Assembly: GCA_905147135.1 (NCBI GenBank)
Contig: LR990041.1
Span: 11,593,907 to 11,657,906, forward strand
Direction of reading: 5' to 3'
DNA from: Blastobasis lacticolella
Lineage: Eukaryota; Arthropoda; Insecta; Lepidoptera; Blastobasidae
Length of the DNA: 64,000 bases
Position 1 is the stretch's first letter. Each line of letters opens with the position of its first letter. Made by a program: the position numbers and the translations under genes. A model generated the notes under the pieces. That model was not told the DNA's origin, ran no database searches, and saw only the letters and a program-made list of their open reading frames with translations. This document shows positions 35,373 through 48,060 of the stretch, piece by piece.

Positions 35373-38300
35373 ATCTGTATTTTTAGATCAATATTGACGA
35401 GAATAAAATGGCTGACGAATATAAAGATCCATATATATTTTAGTTTTGCAGTGAAATCAAACACGGATTTAATTGTTTCCTTGGTTAATAGTATTTAATT
35501 AACCCTACATACGAATCCATCAAGAATAGACATAATTTGAAAATCAACTTAAAACAATACTCCAGGGTTTTCTCTACACTGCGTTCGCGGCCTTTGATTA
35601 GGCCCGGGCTCTATTCCAATTTTCATGGCGGACTGCGATCCGCCGCCCTGATTGATTGTTATTGGCCGCCCAACACTGCCTACATGGCCGGCAAAGATAG
35701 ACCCACAAAGTTTTTTGTACACCCATTTACTCGGAAATGGCAAATAGAGCCTTCGACAGACTGCCAATTAAAGCAAGGATGTTAATTAGAGAATACCACC
35801 CCCATTTCCTACCCTTTCAATATTATGAAACCCCATGTCCCCATGTCATTTCATTACAATATTAGTGAGGAAGTAAAATTTTCAAAAAGAGTCAAATGGT
35901 GATCTTGTAAGTAGAGCTTTTAAAAATCAAACCCGTGGTATGCACAAAAACGCGAATCGTCGACTGTGATAGCTACGAGTACGTTGTAAATGCGTTCGTT
36001 ATTGCATGCACGTCCCACTCATTTCAAAAACGAATTACAGCGTTGCAAATTTCGATTATAAACATTGGAATCCCGAAAAGATGCAGGTTATCCTTTTATT
36101 TTCCGCTATCTACAATATCGATCTGCTCAACTTCGTAATTCCATTCGGTCCAGCGGCGGTGTTTTTCAGCTCCGAGGGCTGTTTTGAATTTTAAAATCGC
36201 CCGGTCCGAATTTTAATGGCCATCAATGAAGGATCGTATTATTTTACCCAAATGCCTATAATTTATGATTCGACAGGTGTCCATAGTTTCTTGTGCAATG
36301 TCTACGTCCATCGAAGTAATGAAAGACTTTCAACACGGTGTTTATGTATTAGTTACGATTAAATATTGCGGAAGGTGTAATCTTCCTGATTAATCTGATT
36401 AATAGACTATTAAAGGAAGATATAATATACATGTAGGTACCTAGTACAGAAAGATTTAGTCACCAGCCCCTGTCTACTTATTGGTTGGTTCCTAAATGCA
36501 GAATAATGTGTAGACATCATTCATTAAAAATATTGTTAGCAGCAATTTTTGAATTCAACATCAACTGCTGCAAGAGAAATATTGTGTCGTAAACCAACCA
36601 CATATGCCTGCCGCACTCACTACTCCCAGTAATGTTTCACTAGAGTGCACCGCGTCAGCTTTTGTAACCAAAGTTGTATTTCACGAGGCGGCGCATAGAG
36701 CCGGCTATCTGATGATTGGTTTTTGGCAATTACCAGTATTGCTCACACGTCGCAATCCCGTTCATTCACCGTGTGAAATATGTATGGGACCTGTGTTTCT
36801 CTTTGTTGCCATGCGGATCCACGCCAATACAATATGCATATTGCACTCGACAAAGGTTTAATGACAGTGCCGGTGCTGTGGTTATTTGTGGTTGTCTACG
36901 ATAATATGCAAAATAATAAATCAATTAAAATAATTAGCTTCAAGTTCAATTCATAAGATAGAAATTTGAAACAGAATCAGGGTCGCCTCAGGTAATCTTT
37001 TAGTAATCATTTATTTTCTACTTTTTTGTAGCGAATTCTACAATTTGCGCTATGAGATTGACGATAGACGAAATGACTGAAGATCGACCGATAAGAGATC
37101 TCTAGAAATTTCAAGAAGTATCTCGAGGGATGTTAATTGGATTGAGTTCAATCAATAGAAAAAGTAAATTTCCCGCGAACAAAACAATTAGAAAGCAGTC
37201 TCGATTAAAAATGTCAAAGGCTGTTAACCTGTCATAGTGATAACCTGCAACTTAAGCAAATACTTAGCTTAATTGTTTTGTATATTTTATTATAGTGAAG
37301 ACTTATCTATATTTACTGCTAATGATGATCAAAGTATAAAATTAGCCAACCTAGTGTTTTAACATCACGTTCCAGCGCATATTAAGTGGCTACTAAGTTA
37401 CAATTCTTGTGTGCCTTACATTTTGCCGGCGTATAATTTTAATACATATAACACATGTTTCGAGGCAATAATTATTTTCATTATACGTTGCGACAAGCGC
37501 GCTGCGACCTGTCGTCCCTTTATTAACATTTAAATTTATATTACATTCGCTAAAGAGAAATGTCTACCACGATAATACATCTAAGGCACCTTTATGTCGT
37601 CTATGACAGGTTAAACTGTATCGTCTATGTTTAAATGTGTGACTAAGGTATTTGTAATAGGGTTGAATTTTGGATAGTTGCGATTGGAATTAAACCCTTT
37701 GTCTCAAGGCGTCGGGTCACCGCTGCCATGTCGTCTGACATTTGTACAAAGGTTACCTCCATTCTGCCGGGTTTCTTTTCTTGTTGACGTAATGTTTTAT
37801 TGGCACAAGGGGTGTTGCATTGTGTTCGAATTAACCTTTGGGGGTGGAATGGAATCTAAGGATTTATCTAGCATTTGTTGCTGTTGTAAATCATACAGGA
37901 AAATCAATAATAGTTATATTGTCGGTATTATTAATTGCTAGAGCGAGATCCCTTACATAGACACAGCGAACTATTACACGACGCAAATAAAATAAGCGAA
38001 GCCTTCAACGGAGCGAAGCAAAATTGTCATAATAAATCGAGTAATTATGGTGATTACAGGGACGTCAAAGCGGCCCATAAAACTATCAATGGACCTATAA
38101 ATTGAAGGAAACGTTACAACACGCGAGATCGTCTTGGGAAAGTGTAGAAACAAACGTATGCCATTAGCAACAAGCAACCACCGTATGGAGTCCGCAACGT
38201 GTGAACAGGCTCATAAAAATAGTATTAATCGAACGCCGCGGAACCGGCAATAAACGCAGAGGCGACGGCACCAAATTGGCAACCGACCCAATAGCGCCCG

Positions 38301-38553
38301 TAATATGAGAAAATAATAGTTTTAATGCCACAAATAAATAACCTAGTGGGGAAGAAGACAATGGTCGTGTAACGAGATCAGTTGTTAATTGTGGCGAATG
38401 CGGAGCAAGCCCGAGACCCGAGATTTATGGACGCATTGAAATTAGATCCTATCTGTTCTTTCAATCCTCTGAGATGTGTTCTCGGACGTTGTTCCACGCA
38501 GTATTAATATGAATAAATGCTCACTATTTTGATATTGAACTAAAAGTACTGAC

Positions 38554-38637
38554 CTCTCATTTTTTGTTCGTCCAGGAGTTGTCTTTCGAGGTTGTCCTTT
38601 ACCTCCCGCTCTCTCAACACGTCCATCTTCAATTCAG
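38554..38637 (-). CDS. dac: dachshund exon D (Dachbox-C coiled coil)
   Basis: 84-nt exon, 27 full residues, phase 1 at both ends, too short to stand out as an open frame. It encodes ELKMDVLREREVKDNLERQL then LDEQKMR. The acceptor is ttgcag at 38638 onward and the donor G|GTCAGT at 38554/38553. The junction with exon C makes GCT (Ala), giving YEKAELKMDVL, which matches the DACH pattern LEKTELKMDFLRERELRETL recalled from vertebrates. It is heptad-like and strongly charged, forming the middle of the C-terminal coiled coil. It is isolated between introns of about 14 kb and 25 kb. Confidence 0.96.
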
Positions 38638-41600
38638 CTGCAACAAAAACAGATGAAATTAGACACAATCATATTTTATTAAACTACAGAATAGGCAGTA
38701 ACATAACTTAACCTACAACAAAAGTAAATGATAAGGTAAACAACAGGTTAACTGTAATAAATGGTTCATTATGCACAAAAGGCATTGTATACGTTTAACA
38801 GTGAGCTAAACCGGTAACAAGGCCGTAAGCAAGGGGCCGATTAGGAACATAAACACGGATTAACTCATTCGGAATCCCGGTACTATTGTGAAGGAGTAGA
38901 ATTGAGAGATTTGCATAACTTTCAATTAGATCTAACCTGACGGAAATGATTGGGGGAGGAACTTCCGATTCGGGTATGTTTTGAGATGCTTAGCTGAATC
39001 CCGAATTAAGTTGGCGCGGGTGTTTTAATGTGTTATTAATATTAACACAAACAGTCGTGTTCCGGGATCGTACGGGGACTTTAGCAGTTATGTAGCCATG
39101 ATTTTGTAATGCTAGGCACAGATACGTGAGGGTTGATAATATTCAACATTCAGTTAATTATAACTACATTTATGTGTAAAGAAAATGATCTAAACGAAGA
39201 ATAAATTTCTCATTTGGAGTGTTAGGAATTACAATATTGGCGTACTCTGCCCTACCTCGAAGAAAGTTACCTAAGTATAGTTTCACCGTCGTAAGTTGTG
39301 ATTAAGTTTAATCAAACGTCTCAATAGTCGGCTCGGTATCACTCTCCCATTCCCGGGCGTCGCGAAATGAGTTGAATTTGAATAGAAAGAGGTCATGCCC
39401 GTTTAATTTGGTCCCTTATTCAATTAGGCTGCCAGTGTAATGGGCTCGTAAGGGATCACACTGATTAACTCGCGTTGTTGGCACCTATATACGGGTACTG
39501 CTCTGCGGATCTCCGATCATTTTAATTTGAAACCGTGCCCTTTGTTCTGCGTTTTACAGCGTGTGTAACCTTTCGATAACAATACCGTGTAGATCTCTCA
39601 CCTACGTTTTATTTAAAATGACATCAAACTTATAATATAAGACAACATCCTTATTACAAGTCTAATAGGTAGACTTATATCTGTGTTGCAATTTTCTTTT
39701 TAGTCTACACCGAATCAATTCTAATTAGGAACTTGTAATCCTGCCCGCTCCTATGAATGGGCACAATAAATTATCGATGTAAATGATATTTACAAAGCAG
39801 TTACGCCTCAATCGGATATAAGATTCTCGGGGCCCGCAACTAGCTTGTTCAATACGATGAGGATTGTTTCGCTTAATAGTTCAGTTAGCGTTTTAATTAT
39901 TGCAGTTGAGTTGGTCTACGCAAGGCTATTTTACACGGCGTGTTATATTAGATTATACCAAAACAAATAGGCAAGAACTTTTCTAGGTAGATACATGTTA
40001 GTAATTTAGGTACCTACTAACAATTGTTGTTTGGCTCCATGCAAAATCCTCCACGACCACAAGGATTGAAGTACAGAGCTCGCGTCAAACTAATATATGT
40101 GTGATATGAATCTACAAGCTCATGATATGAGCATAGTGAGCGAGTAAGGAGGTTCAGCTCACGAGCAGTATCATCGTACAGAAATCTCTGCGATAACGCA
40201 GGGACAAGTTAACTTGTGCGCGCGCACGCTTATAATAAGCTGGAATAAAGGTATATCGCAACGCAGCTATCTCCATCGCGGATCTTGTAAATTGAAACGT
40301 TAACTCTCTTACTGCGTCTTTTGCTTTTCGACCATTGTTTCGCTAAAGGTTATCGATCTACGGAATTTATTTTAAATCACCCACACTCATAATTAAAGCG
40401 CACCGCGTTTCGTTAACTCAACAACCGGCACCAACGCTAAATAAAAGACTACAACGCCGTATACGGTTATTAATTTCCAGGATGGCAATAATAATTTAAT
40501 CGCATAAAACAATATTATCGTAACTCATCAAAACACTTTAGACACGATCTGGCGCACTATCAGAAGTTAATACGAGACGTTTTTATTAAAAAGAAGACAA
40601 TCTTGGTGGGATGCGAGATTAATTTCGAATCAATCCCGGTGTATGGTGTAATTTAGAGGGCTTTTAGTTAAGAGTGGTTTCGCACATGAGACGTAAATTA
40701 CTTCGCCGAGGGATGGCCATTAAGGGATCGCGTCGGCATGCGGCGTATCTCGACATCTCGCGATTTGCGGCCGCGGCGGCCGGTGGTCGGCGCCTGCGCC
40801 TGCGCTGCCATTGTCCCAAGCGGCGACAGGCGACCGACACCGCGAACCCGCGTCGGAGCGGCAACGGCATTACGAGAAACACTCGCGAGATTTGTAATCA
40901 AGTTCTAAATAAAATATTTATACAAAACCGTTATATATAAGACCATTTGTTAATTTATGGAAACGACAAAAAATAAACCGTTCCTAAGACTTTGGAAGCT
41001 GATGATACAAAATTATATCGAAGTGGTATTAACGGATTAAATCAGAATTAGTGATCAATAAATCATAAAAGCTCAGACACTAAGTAGACATAACATAATA
41101 TCGATCCAATGAAAACGTTTATCGACAAAAAAACGAGAGAAAACCGAAACTCTTAGTGGAATACTGGATTATTATTAAATCGATCTTTGTATCGGATCAA
41201 TCAAATTTAAAACCTGATCGACTTGCGTCCGACGAAAAAATTACTTTATAAATAAAATAACAATAAAAACGATGCGCTCGGTTCAAGGGAATATATAATT
41301 ATGGACAATTATTATGATACCGAAACTCAATGGCCGATAGATGATTGAAAGGATCGAGACCCATAAACAAAAGAATCGATTTAGGTTACGCAATTTAATG
41401 CTCACGGGTAATTAGCTGATAGCGTTGGTAATCGATTCTTTTTAATACTTGTGTAGAGGAAGAGGGACGAATACGTCGTCGAGAAAAGTCTTTTTAGGTG
41501 TTATTTTTTTATCAGGAGACAAATGTGATTCGCTGTCCCGGAGGGTCCGCGGCGAAAATTGTATTTCTCTTCAATTTCGTGCACTCAGCAAAATCAACAA

Positions 41601-42972
41601 TAATATTTAAATTTGTAACGCTACGCGCTTGGAGAGTTGTACGATGAGATCGAGTGGAAGTGCGTTGTCTATATAAGAAATGAGTGCTCACAAAACGCGG
41701 CTCAGCTAGAAACAGGTAGATATCAAATAAAAGAAACAACAAACCGTGCAAATAACGATTTAATTAGACTGTCATAAAAGGTGTTAAACAAACCGAATAC
41801 TTTATGAGAAAAGATTGCAAACAACGTGAGACTGTATTTCAATGGAACATAAGTCATAGGGCGAGCGAATTAAGACATATTTTCACGGCCCCCACTGGCG
41901 CGAAGACTAAGTTGAGCCTGCAGTTAAAATAACAATTAAAGTCTGTCTAAAATTTACGACTCAAAACTGGGAAAATAATTTAAACGAGCGTTGAGGTGAA
42001 AGCGACCGAAATGGGTCTCTCGCGGGGGAAACAAAAGCAACAATTCAGAATCTCCCTCGCTCGCTGCGCTTTCGGCCGTTCTGGCCGTGGATGAGTCAAG
42101 GAAGTCTTTGCCGGTCTTAAGGTGAAATTTTAATACTAATATCATAAGGAAATATTACCCAGGAATAACATTGATTTAAATGCTTTTACAGCGATTATTG
42201 GGGGAGAAATTGTAATTAATGAAACAAGCTTTTAGGCACATTAAAATTGAACAAAATTTTATTGTATTTCTATTCGTACGTTACGTATTGAGCGGCTGAT
42301 TAGATTCAGAATACATTAACTGAATTGACGAGGCTCTTAAAAAGTAAATTCAGAGTAACGATAATGGTTGTCATGGCGCGGAAAACGAATTTTCTTTCCC
42401 TTTTTAAATTTACAAACCGGCGGCAATTTTATTTTATTGTTATTAGATTTTTCCGGCTTATGTCACGCGGCGCTGTCACCGCGTGGATTATTCCCGGGCC
42501 TCCGCGCTAATAATCATAAGAATTGCTTCCCTTTATTATGTGTGAAATTTAGAACGTAAAATCTTCGGCACCCACTCACCCCATCTGGGAACTCTCATCT
42601 TTCTCCTGACGAAATAAGGGCATTTTTACAGCCGCGGGTTGGGAATCTTCATAAAAATACGGTACCTAGCAGTACTTTATCTGCCGGGAGAGGTTCCAAA
42701 CAACATACATGTGTAACACATAATTTTGTATGAATATATTATAAGGGATTTGCGTGTCGTACATTGTCAACCCGCACAATTTTGTTGATCATAAACCGAA
42801 TATAATGTATACGAGAGTAGATACGTATGATAGTAAATAATGAAGTTGTCGTTGCAAAAATGGAATAAAAGCCTATGCGGCGGGCGCGGGACGAGCGCGG
42901 GCTGGGTGCGGGGCGGCGGGAATAACTCCCGCGCTATCGGCGCACGCGCACCCGATCTGCGATCGGAACACG

Positions 42973-42990
42973 CCGGATAAGATTATCCGG
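42973..42990. promoter_or_regulatory. GATA/K50-type 18-bp palindrome in a GC-rich island
   Basis: ccggataa, two bases, ttatccgg: a perfect inverted pair with GGATAA/TTATCC half sites and a GATTA core. It lies within the 42880-43190 GC-rich island of the intron. Candidate binding site for GATA or K50 homeodomain proteins; inference only. Confidence 0.3.
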
Positions 42991-44974
42991 TAGCCCTGTA
43001 TTATTTTAATGAGACTACACGACTCCTCGAGATTCGGTGTGATACGAGAAAGCTTAGGTAACGAAGCAAATAAAAATATACGGGTCAAGAGAGATATCAC
43101 GCGGTCGCGGCGCGGTGATAGCGCCGCGAGGGAGCGGGCGCGGGCGCAAGGCGGCCCTTAATTTAGCCCGACGCGATAAACTCCGTTCATCTACATACCA
43201 GCTGACGGCAGATCGGCCGATACCATTATTGTCTCCGGTAAGGCACCGATTAAAAAAATATACACATTTATAAGCGGACAACATCTGGCGGTATTTAAAT
43301 AAGATATAAACGCGAGAGTCCGCGAATGTTTTGTTTTGGGCTACATTTTTTCTTGCCCCGTGGAGGCTCCCCTCGGCGGATATATTGGTATTAAAAATGT
43401 AAGGGAGATTTATGCGAATGGCTCTAAGCTTTCATTAGTCGTTCCTTGTGCGGTGTGCGGTCGCCGCTCCCTGACCGGTAATTTTTCATTTCTGTGCAAA
43501 GTTCCCGATGTTTGGGCGCGCGGGAAATTTAACTGCATATAAAGAATATTAATGTGGCACAGGGCGCGGGCAGGTGCACGCCACGACTCCGTTTTGCCTA
43601 TTGCCCCGCACTCGCCGAATAGACATAAGAAATCATTTTAACGAGAAGTGATAGAGCGGTTTTTGCAAGAGTAAGAAATTGAAAAGAGGGCACAGACTGC
43701 CGTGAATGAACACGCGATACTAGGTTTAAAATTTAAATGGAATGACTTGCGAAGGTGCCGGATTTGCAACTGATAAAGTTTTCATGACACTTTTGGGTAG
43801 GTAACTACTAAACATTCTTACCGCCATAAACAAGGAGTATGAGGCGTATTATTCCGGCTTGTAATTCCGTATGTAAATTACAACTAGAACAAGGGTTGCC
43901 ATTCACCCCATAGAGACAATATTATGACCAGTTGATATTGAACTCCTTGTTACAATGCGAGATGTGCAGAGAGGGATCTCCATATTTTGGTTGGGATGAA
44001 GTTGCTCTTAAACCTTAGTTTATGGCAGTTTTAAATATTAAGAACATGTTGTTTGGAAATGTAGTGCTGAATTTGGTGAGCTTGTTACGTTACGTGTACT
44101 GCAACATTTCATTATAAATGTTTTGAGAGGTATTTAACCTTTTTTGTACCATTTTGAAGACTTAAACTGATGTGTTTAATTAACAAATACGTAAACTGTC
44201 AGTTACACATCACTGTTGAACAACAATACTAGTCAATACCAATTAGTTATACAAGTAAATCCCTGTATTACATTTTACCGTATATCTCCATAATATTACA
44301 TTAACTTTTAAGCCTATCAGTTCTTATAGGCGTGCTCTAAGAGCCGGCGCTGACCCTCTCCTAGCAATTCCCGATTCGGCACCGTCACATTAAATTATTT
44401 CAGCTCAGTAATTCCGAGCGGTTAATTATTGCGCACAACACGACGCAACCTGGCAGCCGAGTTGAGAATGTAATTATTATTAAACTTTACGATTGTCTCA
44501 CTTTACCCCTTCCCACCCCCGGCTCGGGAGCGGCCCTCGCATCTGCAGCAGACCGTTTGAGGAAATTGGATTGTATCCCACAGTGAGATAGTTCAATTTC
44601 GCAATGGCAAACTTTGGTGTATACGCCGTTCGTGTTTGCTGATCACGTTACATTAGATCCTAAGATCCTGAGGGAGTTTCTTGGCTTGTTGCGGCACAGG
44701 ATTCATATTTGAGCTACTGTCTGAGGATTTATATGCGCGTATGGGAATATTGCACGATACAACTTTGTGGGATGCTATTGTAAGGTTTTGAAGCTTTCGT
44801 AGCATGCCCCTTCAAATATTATAGGACCTACGTACCTACGAGATTCTTATAAGCGGTACAGTACGAAAATAAATTCAGAAACAAGCAAGTAAAAAAATCC
44901 TAAAAACAGTTAGTGTATCGTAAGTAATAAAATTTATTTTATCATGTGGTAGGTTTCTATGAAGCCTGAGGAGT

Positions 44975-45200
44975 GCACTTGGGTGAGTACCAACGCCTTA
45001 TCTATTTCTGCCGCCAAGCAAAAATGCTTGGCAATTGCAGACATGAGGCATTCCATCTAAGTCCTCACAGTGACAACGGACCTGCGGTTCTGCATTTTTG
45101 TTGCCTGCAACCTAAATGCATAAATCGGAGATATTTTGGGCGACAGTTACCGCTTACCATCAGGTAGGCAGTCTGCGTGGTTTGCAGAAAAAATAAAAAT
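44975..45200 (+). mobile_element. LINE/SINE tail fragment
   Basis: Ends with gcgacagttaccgcttacca then tcaggtaggcagtctgcgtg and an A-rich run, the lepidopteran retroelement tail motif. The 5' border is uncertain. Confidence 0.5.
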
Positions 45201-45596
45201 AGAGCAAGAAACATTATAGAAACATAAACGGCTTCCCAGCAACGTGGCTTCGGGCTAATACGCTCAAATAATAACAGAACCGGATTACGCACTTTTGGCA
45301 TGAGTGACTTGATGTTACTTATTCAATAGCTGGGTAGTGGTGCCCCCGGCGATCTATTCTACCCCATGATTGTAATCTCTCAAAATAAGATTAGTGCTTT
45401 ATTTTACATTTTATACAATAACATGAAGATACGCTATTATTTCATTAGATAGATACCATTATCTACTGTTACAAAAACAGCCAACAACTTCTCGATTTGT
45501 GTGATGGGTTACCTAAAGTAAGAAGACCTATCTATTAAGAAGCCATATACTCATACTTAACCGAAAATTTACTTTATTTACTTTTTTATGTTATAC

Positions 45597-45950
45597 GGTA
45601 GGCAAACAGGCAAGCGGGCCCCCTAATGGAAAGTGGTCACCAGTGCGTTACCCACCTCTAAAGAGACCTCTAACATCCGTCCAAAGGAAACATTAGCTGG
45701 GAGCTCATTACACATTTGAATTGTACGAGCGAGAAACGTTTTTCCGAACTGTTGCGTGGAATCTAAGGATCTACGTAATCTTGAATCTTTGTGACGCATA
45801 GAATCGATATCGCACATAGTAAGCATAGCAGGCGTCCAGGTGTCCGGTCGGATCAGGCGCGGCGAGCTAGAAGGCCCGCAAGCCGCGCCGCTAGATGGCG
45901 CGCGTGTGGTCGAGTCGCGTGCGCACCGTAACCGGAGCGACACGCGCAAG
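45597..45950 (-). mobile_element. LINE 3'-end fragment (minus strand)
   Basis: On the minus strand the reading ARTIQMCNELPANVSFGRML (45833-45690 area) matches the 'TIQMWNxLP' C terminus of LINE ORF2. Then gaggtgggtaacgcactggt, ggtgaccactttccatta and gcccgcttgcctgtttgcct follow as a tail to about 45597. Same family as 916-1172 and 53085-53300. The upstream part of the open frame is not recognisable. Confidence 0.65.
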
Positions 45951-47317
45951 TAATCCAATATGGCCGCCTGCCAACGTCTCCCGTTATCGGTACAATGGCA
46001 TTTTAATATCCGCCGTTAATGTCACTTATTGTTTACTCAGTTCACGGAGCGAATGATACGGAAACCAGGTTTTGCTAGGAATAAATCATGCGCGTCTAAC
46101 ATGCGAGCGGCAGCGGGTTTGCGAGGTTGGGAACTTGGGCTAGCCGCACATCGGAACAGAACGGCAACTGGCCGCCGTTCAGTATTCTTGGTATGAAATT
46201 CCCTACTACAACTTCGTAACGGCTCCACCTCGCCATACAAATGACAGTCGAGCGACGTAGTTACGTCTCTGTCGTTCCCTTTCCACTTCTTAGACCCTTA
46301 AACAGTAACTAGATATAGACTAAAATAATAGTATGATGAACAGAGCAACAATACCTATATTACATGGAAAATAGGTTCCTATACCATTGATTTCCGTTAA
46401 AACTCTAATTTACCAACAGAAAACAATCGAGGCACGACCAACGAAATCCTGGATCGTTCAAAAAAGGAACTCTCCCATAATTCAACACGGCGTCCCGAGG
46501 TAAACAAACAAAGATTGGAGCGCGCGATTTTTGCGCACACCTCTTGCACAATGGCGCGAAAGCTGGCGCGGGCGGCAACAATGCGTCGTTGGGTCTATCG
46601 GCGCGCGCGCATCGGCGGTGGCTCGGCTCGTTAGCCGCTGGGGGCGGCCGCGCTGGGAGCTAGCCACGGCTGAGTTATGGCGCGCCGGCCAACCACCGAT
46701 CAACTGACAAATTCGAAAACAATACTCCACTTTCAAGCATCTTCGATCATTGCGTCTAAACATTTTACAGCCGATTAACGTTGCAGCTACAAACTCCGTG
46801 GCAATTGGCACCTACAATATTCAGCTATAAAAATCCAACATCGTCGGAATACACACGTAACACAATAATTCAGCGACGGCCGATAATGTCGCGTCAGTTG
46901 TAAAAGCTTTCATATCAATTGAATCCATTAGCTGAGTACACAAGTCGTCTGTCTATTTGCTCATCAGTTTTTATCATTGGCCAGCATGTTTGTGCGATCG
47001 GTCACTTCCACATTATTGATGGGCCGGCCCGTGCCGACTTCCATTTGCGATTTTCAAACTCCATTTTCATCAAATTATAACTTATAAGTCACAGCAATAA
47101 GAGCTTTCCCCTGTTTCCGGCCGGAGTAATGGAAAGCTTGTGTAATTTCATTTGTCAGTCGTTTTGGTTGATGTTTGTTTATGCTTCCATTAAATGTATT
47201 GTCGAGTGTAGGTATTGGTCAACTATCGACTCTCACAGTAAGGCATCACTTCGCGATAACGGCTACGTTTATGTATTTACATGTCTGTTAGTACTTTGTT
47301 ATTATACTACCTATCCT

Positions 47318-47375
47318 ATCTAATGAATGACGGACAGGCAGACAGCCTACTGATGGAAAATGGTAACCGTCGTCC
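47318..47375 (-). mobile_element. Short LINE-tail fragment
   Basis: On the minus strand: gacgacggttaccattttcc then atcagtaggctgtctgcctg, the shared tail motif of this repeat group. Confidence 0.5.
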
Positions 47376-47577
47376 ATATCAACGACGATTCAATATTCAG
47401 GTTTCATGTGTATTATTACCGTCCGTCGGTAGTTGTCGCCGTCACTTACCTGTTACATGTAAACAGCCTAACTTATCCTTCATATCGGAAAACAATTACG
47501 CTAGCATCATTGCTTGTCACCAGAACTAGATAAGGCAGTGGTATCTACTCAAGATTAGCTGTCGAGAATCGTATATC

Positions 47578-48060
47578 TAACTAGCTTTCGTCCGCGACTG
47601 TCGGTGTGTACAATTTTTTACGTTTTTGCGTTCTATATCATTATGAATTTCCAAAATTAATCATTATTGGTATTTGTGCATAGTCTCAACTTTCAAGTTA
47701 ATAGTTTATAATAATAAAAGGTTTATACAATACAAATTACCCCCTATATTACTCATGTAAGAAAGCTCCATGTCTGTGGAGTCAGCTAGAATTGCCTCTA
47801 TTTTACCCTCACAGAAGACAAATATCCAGAAACGTTGAATAACTTTTTTATTAATTATTATTATACGTAATCTTCATTATATTTTATTATATTATGGGTT
47901 TTTAATATAATGTTTTTACGAAGTTTCAATGTTGAACATTGAAAGAATAACCAGTTTCATACAAACTTTCACTCCCCATTTCACCCCTTAGCGGATAAAT
48001 ATCCAAAAACATTTCTTATTACTCACACGATATTATTAAATCTACCTAAGTCTTAAAAAC
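47578..48060 (+). mobile_element. Degenerate RTE-type retroelement region
   Basis: Begins ctagctttcgtccgcgactg and contains ttcatacaaactttcactcc and catttcaccccttagcgga with atatccaaaaaca, phrases in the usual order of lepidopteran RTE-type 3' regions. The middle part (47700-47930) may hold an unrelated insertion. Borders approximate. Confidence 0.5.

Larger units (their letters stand above)
13166..38553 (-). other. dac: dac intron D-E (about 25.4 kb)
   Basis: Largest intron in the window. Named contents: RTE-type fragment 13183-13352, GC-rich patch 13930-13995, 9-bp minisatellite 15223-15273, MITE 16536-16930, LINE 3' end 20897-21421, inverted-repeat element 21535-21685, foldback element 25002-25110, repeat-like segment 28690-28830, tandem duplication 34003-34313, RTE-type fragment 35030-35232 and a 32-bp palindrome 35341-35372. 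GC-rich islands near 22810-22900, 26200-26390 and 30710-30840 stand out from the AT-rich background. No nested gene was supported. Confidence 0.75.

Noticed and set aside
46482..46811. 109-codon minus-strand frame in a GC-rich island
   Set aside because: Composition-driven; no recognisable protein. The island is better viewed as a possible regulatory element.
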